NCBI GenBank assembly: GCA_011009095.1
Contig: VTPC01004850.1
Coordinates: forward strand, 17,183-81,182
Length of the DNA stretch: 64,000 bases
Direction: 5' to 3'
DNA from: Ignelater luminosus
Lineage: Eukaryota; Arthropoda; Insecta; Coleoptera; Elateridae
Shown piece after piece: positions 41,101-53,100 of this stretch (position 1 is its first letter; each line of letters begins with the position of its first letter). Both the position numbers and the translations under genes were made by a program. Under the pieces are notes generated by a model, which did no database searches, was not told where the DNA came from, and was given only the letters and a program-made list of their open reading frames with translations.

Positions 41101-44100
41101 CTGAATACTCAAACAAATTCCCATTTTTAAATCCAATAAACCCTTGAAATATTTGTGGAAGCTGGAAGAATTTCTAAATAAACCATAAATTACGTAGATA
41201 GTAAGCTTTGCCTTATATTCAGAAAACTCTATAAATTTTGCACTCTTTTTGTTGAAAACTTTTACAGATTTTCTTTTGTTTAAGTTAAAAGCCCTCTTGA
41301 ATTTTTCTTCGTTTTTTTTGTTGCGTAATAAATAAGTTTTTTCTACTAATATTTAACCTTCAAAATCATTAGAGTTTCTCTTTTGCTTATTTTTGTTTTA
41401 GACACAAATTGTCAAGGAGCTTTTGTTAAATTCTTTCTATTGTCCTTGATTAAAATAAATAACAATAAAATTTACTTCATAAACATCATAAATTAAAATG
41501 CGCTATTTCGTATGAGGAAACACTGGTATTGTATTCATAGAGTGAATTGTGTGTGGTGCAATATTGCAATACTTTAGATACTTACAACGTATTCTTATGA
41601 AAGCTTTCTTATTCATTCACTGTCGTCGTTATCTTCGGCTACAGGGAATTTGCTTAATCTAAATTGCAAAGCTCACTTTCGTATTATCGGCGGAATAATC
41701 GGTATATAGCAAAGATGAATTTGTGTACCAAATCTGAATGCAGTTATCTTATATTTCCATATCGTATTGTGCATTCACTTTAATGCAACCGTTCTTGAAT
41801 TTCAATCTTGATATAAATTGCATAAACGATTTTAGAGGAAATTAATATTTTTGTGGACGTGTTTTTATTGTTATCTATTGTTATTATGTAACAGTCATAA
41901 ATAGTGGATATTTTAGATAGGAATTTTTTTATTTATGAAGATTTTGTATGCGAGATATCAATAAGTGATAAATTTGCTATCTCACACATTCTTACGCTTT
42001 TTTTCCAATTATGTAGGAATATCACATAATATTCACTTTTATGAAGCGCATTAACAATAACAATAATATAAATGAAAAATATACGACCAATTTAAACATA
42101 GTGGGCTATATTCATTGTGTGGTTTTACTGCCATTGATAACATCTTTGTGGAAGCAAATTGATATGCATTTAAAATGTCTGCACATCAATCGTTTGTTCG
42201 TCCATTTAAAAACTACACTTGGTAAGTTGTTTTCTAATCTGTCAACACTAGCCTGTAACCTATTTCGCAATTTTCATACCATTCACTGTTTATTATTGCC
42301 AGAGAAAAATCTTATAGATAGTATCATCAACTGGGTAAAATGGGTACTTTTGGCAGTACGTATTTTATGGTCTTTATATTTTAAAAGCTATTTTTAGATT
42401 TGAATTCAGAGGCTATAGGTTGTTATTTAAATGAAGAATGCTTTTATTTCTTTTAATAACTTTTTGTTGCAATTTAAAAGGATCAATTAATTGTCTGCAA
42501 ATAGTAAAGTGCTACAGGTTTCGTTCAGTGTCATGCCTATTTGCTTTACATAAATAGCTGGTACCATCATTTATCTTTCTTGTTTCAAAGCCATTTTCAG
42601 TGTTTTGTGTCTGATCAAGAACGTTAGCTGTGCAAATTCCTCTTAGTTGGGTTCTTAGAAATTCTGCTATTCTTTAAATCAAAATGGTGTTTGCTAGGTT
42701 TAAGTATAGTTAGGCTGGAAACAGATTCTTCTTTGTATACAACATGCCCACATTTCGATGCTCACTATTAGGATCTCGGAAATTGTAAGAGATACGAAGT
42801 CGGATAAATTAGAAAATATTTGGCTATTTTGGAGATCAGTTTACTTATACTTTATGTTTCTCTAAAACACCCTCTTTGATGTTCTTTCTCTTTGCTCGTT
42901 CCTGAGATATTTCACTTAAAAAAAAATAAGATAATTTCGTTTTTAGAAAATATCTAGTAAGCCGTGAAATTTTTTGAAAAACCAAAAGCATAAGTAAACT
43001 GATCTCCAAAATAGCCAAATCTTTTCTAATTTAACCGACTTTGTATCTCTTACAATTTCCGAGATCTCAATAGTGAGCATCGAAATGTGGACACACTGTA
43101 TAATGTATGGGTAGGCAGGAACTGTGACGGTTTTTTCATTCGTGTTTTTTAATTGTTCTACTTGCTGTCTGTTTTGACCTTTTTACATTTTTTAATCAGT
43201 TTCTAATTCATTCATGTCAGTGTAACTAGTCATCTCCATCCTATTAGTTTATTCTTTCATTTATCAATAAATATCTGATAAGACTATTTGGTCTACTGTT
43301 ACATTAACACGCTACAAGCTCAAAAGACAATTTATCGAAACACAATCACCGAAAGGTACTGTATCGAATGACGATATACCAAAAAGGGTTATTCGTCGAC
43401 TAAATCATATTGTTTGTCCTGGAAAGATCATCTTTTACTTCTCGTACTGGTTGCAAAGGGGTATGGTGGAAGTTGGACTGCATCACTTACTGCTTCAATC
43501 AGACAAACATCTTACTCATTTATATATCTTCAAAATTACATACAGTGTTCGTCAAAAATTCTGCACCACATGGTAAAAGTTTTTATTGAATGACTTATGG
43601 AAAATGTGTTTCCGGTGTCAGGTTTTGCTTGCTGTAGAACCAAAAATGACCTAATCAAAATTAATCATGTAGTCTCTCAAATTTGACATTTTTAGAAAAA
43701 ATGTCTGAAAATGGACTTATTTGATCGAATTTGGGAAAAAGTCATGAGAAAAAGTTTTTGCCCGTATGCAAATTCTCAAAAGCCTACCACGATTTTCATA
43801 TATTGCCCTATATTTCGCTTTTCCTTATTTGTTAATCAATAAAAGTCGATCTAATCTAATTTAAAACACTTATTGATTAGATACCTTTTGCACAATACTC
43901 ATTTTACGGTCTAAATAATCTTCGTTTCCTTATTTTTATGTAAAAAATAAAAATGAAACTTTGGTAAAGTAGTACATTTGGCGCAAAGTTCAGATAAACA
44001 CATAAATCCATTTCTAATCGGGGCGTGCATTGCATGCATATGTACATATCTTATCGCATCTTCCAAATGAAGATTAACAAATACTTTCGTTAACAATATC

Positions 44101-47100
44101 TCCGCATTATAAAAAAAGGCAAAATATGAAAATCGCGGTAGGTCTTTGAAAATTTGTATACAGGTAGAAAATCGCAGAGGAAACATTTTCTTCTCATGAC
44201 GTTTTTCAAAATTCGGTCAAATAAGTTCAATTTTCGGACATTCTTTTTAAAAATGTCAAATTTAATAAGTAATGGAGACCACATGATTACGTTTGATTAG
44301 GTTATTTTTGGTTCTGGAACAAGCAAAACCTGACGCCGGAAACAAATTTTCCATAAGTCATTCAATAAAAATGGTGCAGACTCTTTGGCCAACACTGTAT
44401 ATAAAGACCTGCTAACTAGGATTATTTAACTATTTCGTTAGATTATCTTTCGGTGAAATATGTCGATGATTTTTTTCAATATTTGTCTTTTGTTGAATTG
44501 AACTCTGTACTACCTTCTCCAAGCAATTATCGCCTTGGTCGTCTTGGCAGCTGCACTTAGAATCTTCTCGAAAAATATACTTGAAGCCGCCTTGACAATT
44601 GCATTTAGAACCGCCTTGATAGTTCCTGGCTTGTTGTGTAGGGGTTAACGACTATCACAGATATAATGTGGTAGCCGAGGAGCCTACACAACGATTGCCT
44701 CGTCCCATCCCTTGCCCTAGCATGGCAGTTAACCACCTGAAACCGTCTCGATAGGTCTCGGAACGTTATTTCTAACAACTACTATAGATTTTGGTGTGGT
44801 AGTCTGAGAGCGTACGATATTTTTAAAAATACTTCACTTCACTTTCTGTTCCTGTACTGAAGATGAAAAACTGCAAACAGTGTGAGATTTTCAACAACAA
44901 ACAATTGATCCTCAAGTAAGACTTTCGTTTTGTTTGAGGTTCATTTGTGAATAAAACTGATTAGAACTGATAAAGAGTTTAACAAAAATTTTTTTTGAAT
45001 TTTTATATTTCCTGCTATTCAATTTTCTCTTTATCAGCATTTAATAAAAGTAATAAATATTTTTACATCTAAAATAATATCTGAAAGGTATGAAGGTAGC
45101 CAGAGCTATATTTAAAATTAATATAACCCCCATATTTTGAAAGTATTCTTATAATATCTTTTTTATAATTAAGTTACCGTATTTCATTACCCTTTCGATT
45201 AAAATTATAATGATTATTTAATTAATGTTGACTCCTACAGTATATTATTTCATGCTACAGTTATTAATAATCATTTAGGAATTCTTTTTAGGAATGTGGA
45301 GGTGTTTCTCTGGAAACTTTTTTTATATCATTATATATAAGATAATGAAATACTGTTTGGTTTTTCTTAATTTTTCCACTTGTAATATAAACATACTTAA
45401 TTTAAATTTCGAATTTTTATTGCCATAACTGATAATTGTTTTTTTCCTAATTATAATTAATTGCTTGTAAAGATAGATAATGTATCAAAATGTATAAAAA
45501 GTATGTTTTGCTTGAAACGAACAAAAAACCAATAATTTTTACACGATTTGGAAGCAATGTGTATTAAACCACAGACTACAGAGTAGGAATCTTTATTCCT
45601 TTCTGTTTTAATATTGAATAGAGAAAAGAATCTGATTTAAAGAAAGAATCTGATAAATTCTATCAGACCATTAACCTTATTATATGAGTTAACATAAAGA
45701 ATTGCCATTTTTATTTTTTGGTATTCTATTATTCTCGGAGCTCTGCAATTAATGTGATACAGAGATACTGAAGCTACATTTATATTTTTCATAATTATAT
45801 TTGATAAATATTAACTTGAATTTTCCAAATAGGTGCACATAATGTACTTTAGTGGAAACATATAATTGTTGTAAAACTGTTAGCAAAGCGAATAATCAAG
45901 GCTTCAATTAATTAGCTGCCTAATGCTTTATGAACTATGAAATTTCATCATTAAACACGAATAAGAGCAACTACAACATACAACTGACAAATTTTCTGGG
46001 TAAAGAGATAAATATGAAAATATCTGCATACATAGTCATTTATTATTATCATTTTATGTTAATTTTAAAATTTTATTTGAAAGTTTCAAAGTAATTAAAA
46101 TGAGATTTTTTTTACAGCTGTAAAATTCGGCCGAATGTCAAAGAAACAAAGAGAAAAAGTAGAAGATGAAGTAAGATTTCACAGGGCACAACTCAGAGCA
46201 CAGAACGACGCTGCGCCTGATAGTTCCGTCTTTGAACAACAAACGCCCTCCAGCAGTGACCAATTGCATCATAGCTATAATGGAGGGTAAATTAACTTTT
46301 AAATATTTATTTGACAATTTAATTGGTGTATTTCATTTTTATTGTATTTAATCTTATTATAATAAAAAAGAGAAATGTTAAGAAATATTTGCCAGATTAA
46401 TTTGCCCATCAGTTAAAACTACCAATTTACAATAAATCACTGTTGTTTCTTAGTTATTTTGCTGTAAACTATATTAATCCATTACTACTTGAGAATTCTT
46501 CAAGTAAACAAATAAAATAGAAATTTAGTGTTTTTTTTTTGATAATTAAGAGACTAGGCAACCAACGATACACCATTGTGTTTTGTGAGTTGCTCTCAGA
46601 TCCATATAAAATAATTTAAAATATTTAAAAACTATAAATGATTTTATTTACTTAGCAAAAATAGTGATGTTTTTTAATTTTCTCTGTTTACTGACTTATA
46701 AAGAAATCTTAAGAAACCAAGATTAGAATTTTTAAAGTACTAAGATCAAGAAGTTGCAACAATTTAATTAAATTTTTTAGGTACGCATATAACAGTGAAG
46801 TTGGTACATATACACCAACATATTACACTAACACAACCCAAGTGCCAGCAAATTCCATGGGCTACGATATATCTGCAGATTATGTAGATAGTACAACAAC
46901 ATATGATCCTCGGCCGGGCTTGGATATTGGTGATACGGGAAGTCTCATGCCTAATGTTGTTACTACAGGTATTTTGTAAATTTTTTTTATTTTTATTTAA
47001 CATTTAACCACAGTTATATTTATAACATCACAAATTGTCTCTTATTAGTGAAACATTCTTCATTTTGTATGTGTGTGCAAAAGTTCTCGTTAAATATTCT

Positions 47101-50100
47101 AATACGGGTTAATGGTGTAGGAAATGCTAATACAAGTAATGGTGGTGGTGGTGGAAAACAGACACTTTCGATATCAGACACGCGTGCATTTAAACGGGTG
47201 ACACAAACTTCTTCAAATGCAACATTATCAGGTGGGACGATGGTGTCAGTTAAACAAGAGGGTACACAACAGGAAAACCTGGTTCCCAGTTATGTAGATA
47301 GTACCACATTTCTTAATTCCCCTAATGTACAGCAGCAAACAAATGCAAGGCAGCAGAATAGTACCCAAAATGTACAACAAAGAAGTGGCGATGATTGTGA
47401 ATCCGTTTCATTGCCTAGTAAGTTGGGGTTGATGTTGTGTATAAACTGTTGCTCTTCTTCTTCCTATTGTTCTTCTACTACTTCTTCTATATACTCTGCA
47501 TTTTCTAGCATTTCTATAATTTTACTTTATTATTTACTTTTAAAGAATTAACCAGGTGTTTACAGCATGTTTATTGATTGATACATCTTTTTTTATATAG
47601 GTTGTTTTGATATTTTTTGCTATCTGCTTATTAATTGAAGCATCTTATATATTCCTCACTGTTATTCATAATTAAATAAACTATTTCATTATTATATTTA
47701 TCAAGTGTTTATAAATAATTAAAGATATAGGTACAGTTATATGATGTTACTTAAACTACATAATATGAAACAATCAAAAACATAATTATATTCGATTAAT
47801 GCTATCAATAACTTTTTTTGTTGAGACTAAATCTGTGTGTTACTATTTAATTACAGATGCAAATCAAAACGAACAGTTTAATTTACCTTCCTGTTGGTGT
47901 TATATATATTTGAATTTCGATGAAACCGTACTGTAAACCCTTTTAATACTAAACGCTCTAAGGGTTACTCTTATTTTAAAGTTATTCCATTATTATGTTT
48001 TTTTAATAGCATCAGTGGAATTATGGCATTATATCAGTGACAGTCATTTCCATTAAAGTTGATCTTGCAATTCTTTGAAGGAAGATTTAATAGTACTCTT
48101 TACAGCCATTTTAATCTGAATCAAGTGTTACCTTTAATAACTGTTTTAGTAGCAAAGTGATTGTTGTTAGTATATGATAGAAAAGTAGTACAAGGATTTA
48201 GTCATCTATTAAATGCCTCGTTAAAATACGAACTGATTAGTACTGTTCTTCTATATCAACTTCTCTACCTTATACTCATAATCTACAGTAGGTACATTTG
48301 TTAGAAGCACACAAGCTGAACATCCATTTCTCAATACCACATCAATACATAACAAAAGTAGGGAAAAGGAAAGTACAGTGAAACCTGTCAAGTTGAACAC
48401 CTCCATATATTGAACACCTGTTCAAATTGTTCCAGAACTACTTATATTTAACTTAACATTATCCTCTATACATTGAACAGCATAGCAAGTAAACCAACTC
48501 TTTAAAAATCCTTTGTTCTTTTCAAACGCTGACCGATGACCTTCAACTAATGGTTAGGTTGTTCGAACAGATTTGGCAGAGATATGTTATACTACTGTGT
48601 TTCTACTAGTTTCCCGCTTTTCTGAGAGTTAGTTTACTTATTAATCACTATACGCTGCATTGAACACATGTGTATGTTCCAACAGGTACAACTGGAACTG
48701 CGACTGTTCGAGTTAGATAGGTTTAACTGCAATAGAAGACGTTATACTTGAATTTTAAAATGGCATTCAACAGACGATCAAATGATAAGCAATTTATTTG
48801 TAGGTGTTTGGAGCTCTTATTGCAAGTCTTGTTCCATTCAAACTTATGTGATTGTAAAGTCTGCCACAAGAATTTTATCAGATAAATCTAGAAAACGTCA
48901 TACTTGTAATATTAATGACGTACTAAAACATGTAGGTACGTAAAAAAGGTTAAATAAAGTTAATATTCAAAGGACTGTTTTTAATATGTTTGCAAATAAA
49001 TTAATTAAGATGCCAACTTCGATTTTATCTTTAACATTAATAAAATAATAAAAAAGGTAAAATTCAAATTTTATCAATTATGAAAATGTCACACAAAGAT
49101 AAACCAGTAGGACGGTTTAAAAAGCGCGCCAAAAACAGCATTTAATAGAAAAAGAATACTCACAGGAGAAAAAGAATACTTTCGGGTAGGGCCAGCGGAA
49201 GGCATATGGTGAATATGGAGCACTCCATACTTGAGATTTTTTTGAGTATGGAGTTCCATAGCTGAGAATTTCGTATATTAATTTTCAGTTTTTGTCGATT
49301 AACATATACAGGGTGTTGACTAAACATGCAGCAAAAATTCAGAGGGTTATTTTAAGATTTCTTTGTCCTTGAACAATTTTTGGAAAGACGCCTTGTTTCA
49401 AAGATACAGAGCGATACGACTAAAGTAAAACTACGGTGTACTGCCCTGGGTCTACGGAGTACAAGAAATGTCTAGAAATACGTTTCCATTGCGACTTGTC
49501 ATCGTTTCTATAGTGACTTGTCATTTTTTCTCTTTGAAAGTTGTCAAAATTGATTGCGTCGCGTATTATCGTTTGATACTTAAACTTTTTTTAGTGAAGC
49601 TTTCTAATATTAATGGCTATACGAACACCGAGATGAGATATATGCATTTTTATGTATGGACTTGCCAAAGGGAATTCGTTAGAGGCTAGGCGGTTGTACA
49701 GTGAACGGTTTCCAATCATGTCATGTTCTTGATCGAAAAACTTTCCAAAGTCTTTATGAAACAGGCACATTTAAACGAAATAAAGGACCAGGAAGGCCAA
49801 CAGCACTAACAACATTAGAATTGGAAAAAAATTTGCGGAACATGGTAGAAGAAGATGCAGGTACGTCTACCAGAAAAATAGCAAATGCTTTGAATGTGAG
49901 TAATAGGACTGTGTGAAGCATTTTGAAGCAAAACGGCTTGAATCCATACCACTTATTCCAGCTGATTTTCCTCAACGTATTGCATTTTATCAATGGCTTC
50001 TGCAAACTTTGGTTCAAATCCCTCAACTAGTGGCAATAATTTTTTTTACTTCCATAATAACCATGTGTAGCCTGATGAAAACCCACGTGCGCTACTTGAA

Positions 50101-53100
50101 GATCGTTTTCAATATCAATTTTCATTAAACATTTGGATTGCAATTATGGGTGACTGGCTAATTGGACCGGTATTTCTACCAGGAAGACTTACCAGTGAGG
50201 TGTATCGAAAGTTTTTGGAAGAATTACTGCCTGGGTTCTAAAGAATATACCATTGGCAACGAGAAACATAATGTGGTTTATGCATGATGGTGCACCAGCA
50301 CATTTTAGTCTGGTTGTTCGTGAGTTTTTAAACGCAACATATGAAGATCGCTGGATTGATCGAGATGGATCTCACTTATGGCCTGCTCGATCCCCAGACT
50401 TAAGTCCCTCGGATTTTTATTTACGGGGATATTTGAAAACATTTGTGTACACTACTCCAGCGGAGAATGGAGAAGATTTGAGAAATCAGGTAATTGAGGG
50501 GTGTAATGCAATAAGAAACAACTCTGGTATTTGTGGAAAAGTTCGGCAGTCAACAAGAAAAAGATTGGATGCATGCATCCTAGCTGATGGTAGTTATTTT
50601 CAGTAGTTTTTGTAGATCAAGAATCTTTACATGTAATATGAATAAAGTATTGTTTTTTTTGAAAAGCTTTTATCGCCCTGCATCTTCGAAACAAAGCGTT
50701 TTTTCGAAAATCATTCAAAGAGAAAGAATCTTAAAATAACCCCACGAATAACCCCCTGAATTTTTGCCGCATGTTTAGTAAATACCCTGTATATTCTTTA
50801 TTTCTTATTATTTTATTATTTAATGTATATTTATTAATTTTTAATCGTTTAAATTGCTTTTCTGCGCCCGCGCGCTTGTTTGGTATACATGTATGTAACG
50901 ACCTTTTTTTTGCACTCCATACCTCGGAAAATCATGTTCCGCCGGCCCTGCTTACGGGATAAAATAAATAGGATATTCGCGGAAAAGAAAGGTCCACTTT
51001 CTGCTATTTACTGTATGTAACTCTTAGCCAAACTACCACATTTTCACATAGACCGTAAAGGCTCATGCCTACAGGGGCTACAATTATGATTAGACTTTGA
51101 CTTGACTTGAAGAGCCAGGAAGTTGTGTGACTGTTTTTAATATGTTTGCAAATAAATTAATTAATATGCCAACTTCGATCTTATCTTTAACATTAATAAA
51201 ACATCTGGGAATGCAAAGCATAACCACAACGAACTCCTGTTTTGTTACTTTTTTCAAATATTGGCGCCCATTTTGACCATGTTCCCGAGGTGATATAAAA
51301 AACTAGAAGGATACGTTTCTCTTATTTTTCGATGTAGAATACGATTCTAAAGTAAAAAGAAATTTTTTTCAAATTTTTCCAATTTTTGACGGCCATTTTG
51401 ACCATGTTCCCGAAGAGTTATCAAAAAAATAATGATACCACGTTGTCTTTAGTTTTTGATGTAGAATCCAAATCTGAAGTCAAAATTTCAAGATTTGACA
51501 AAAAATACGGACAGGCAGACAGATTTTGCAAATTCAGTAACGCCTCCTTCGGAGTTCGTTGAAAACAATAAACAGTCTGTATATTATGACATGTGTTATA
51601 CAGGTTGTGTCTAAAAAATGAAGGTGCTAATACAAAGAGATCTTTGTGTTAAAATTAAGGCTTCTATTCTAAACTGCACCGTTTCCGAAAGACAGGTCCC
51701 CAAAATATCATTTGCAATTTTTTGTTTTTTTTTATATCTCGAGAACAAAATTTCTGCATTGATTATTCGCTCCATGGAATGGAGATTTGGAAAGGAACAA
51801 ATAAATATTTTCAAAAGGTCACTGGAAAAAATAGATACTTAGTTCTCCTTATTTTAACATCTCCACTCAATTTAGCAAAAAATGTTTTTCTTGTAACATG
51901 CGTCGTTTTAAAATAAAACAGAATATATGGTATCTGGGGATGTTAGAACGTAATTTCTAGAACGTCCATTTTTTGTATATAATTTGATTTAGGTACTTCC
52001 ACCAGTGACGGGTATTTAAAGGGATGTTCAACTTCGTAACCTACAGTTTATCGAGCGTAATAAAAATCCACATAGAAAGACAAAGTCAGAATTCGTTTAA
52101 GAACCTTCTTACTATTATTCTGTTCACCTCGCGGATTTTCTTACACTTGGTAGGCCACATAAATGATAAGATACGAGAATCTTTCTGAGAAGTCTCGTTT
52201 AAAATGGCATTTCTTCAAAATTCTATAAAAAGAGAAACACAAACGCTTGTATGTTCTTTTTTGTAATTTGTTCGATCTATGGTACTATTTTGCTTAGGTA
52301 ACATATACGTATAAATTTGAATTTGCTGATGGATACAACGTGAACTGCATATCTGTGTAGTTATTTACAAACACTTGATGCTTACAAAATACATGTTGTA
52401 CTTATTGGACATTTGCCGCAATTGCTACTACAGAGCATTAAATGAATTGTTTACATTTAGACCCCAGCCAAATATCAGAATTACTAGCGAAGACAATATC
52501 AGACGCACACGCACGCACATGTCTGTATTCAATTGAACACATACACGAGATGTTCCGCAAGCCAAACGATCTATCGAGGTTGCTGTATTATAAAAATATG
52601 GCCCATGAAGAATTATGGCTTGAATGTGCTCAGAAACTTACTACAGTAATACAGCAAATTATAGAATTTGCAAAAATGGTGCCTGGGTTTATGAAACTTT
52701 CGCAAGACGATCAAATCGTACTTCTTAAAGCAGGTAATATTTTTTGCACAATAATTAAGGTAGTTATCATTTGTTTCTAACTTTTTACTTTTTTATTTAA
52801 ACAGGCAGCTTTGAGTTAGCAATATTAAGGATGTCAAGATATATGGACTTATCACAAAACTGTGTGTTGTATGGGGATACGATGTTGCCACAAGACGCCT
52901 TCTTTACATCAGATACAGCTGAAATGAAATTAGTGACGTGTGTGTTTGAAATGTCTAAAAGCATAGCTGAACTTAAATTAACAGAGACTGAACTTGCCCT
53001 TTATTCTGCTTGTGTTCTTCTCTCTCCGGGTTAGTTATAAATGACATTCTTAAAAAGGGAAAAACCAATTAATTTTCTTTCTTGTTTTTATTTTCATTGT

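Larger units (their letters stand above)
33562..46117 (+). other. Hr3: Hr3 intron 2 (12.6 kb)
   Basis: It begins GTAAGT directly after the DNA-binding exon and ends TTTACAG. It is loaded with mobile-element relics: a mariner relic, a hAT element, a tRNA-like repeat pair and two TA-flanked inverted-repeat elements. The rest, including 33700-36200 and 39775-42700, holds nothing I recognise. Confidence 0.8.
49187..50950. mobile_element. Nonautonomous hAT-like element split by a mariner insertion
   Basis: The left end is TAGGGCCAGCGGAA and the right end read inward is CAGGGCCGGCGGAA (12 of 14). The flanking 8-bp target duplication is CTTTCGGG at 49179-49186 and CTTACGGG at 50951-50958 (7 of 8). 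Without the mariner at 49309-50789 it would be about 280 bp with no coding sequence. The arms also share GGAGCACTCCATAC/GCACTCCATACCTC in inverted layout. It is a nested insertion, so the hAT element is older than the mariner. Confidence 0.85.
47418..52460 (+). other. Hr3: Hr3 intron 5 (5.0 kb)
   Basis: It begins GTAAGT and ends TTACATTTAG. It contains the pogo-like MITE, the nested hAT/mariner insertion, the second dispersed repeat copy and a 73-bp direct duplication. The remaining parts (47420-48370, 51600-52460) show no gene. Frames at 51611-51916 overlap on opposite strands and are not credible. Confidence 0.8.

Noticed and set aside
47048-47120. Upstream extension of Hr3 exon 5
   Set aside because: The phase requires the acceptor at 47119-47120; the extension would need retention of intron sequence.
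51611-51916. Overlapping frames on both strands in intron 5
   Set aside because: Opposite-strand frames shadow each other; no family recognised. Terminal repeats were looked for and not found.
52442-52460. ATG start for a short ligand-binding-domain-only product
   Set aside because: The in-frame ATG precedes a good acceptor that fits the splice phase, so this is intron sequence, though an internal promoter cannot be excluded.
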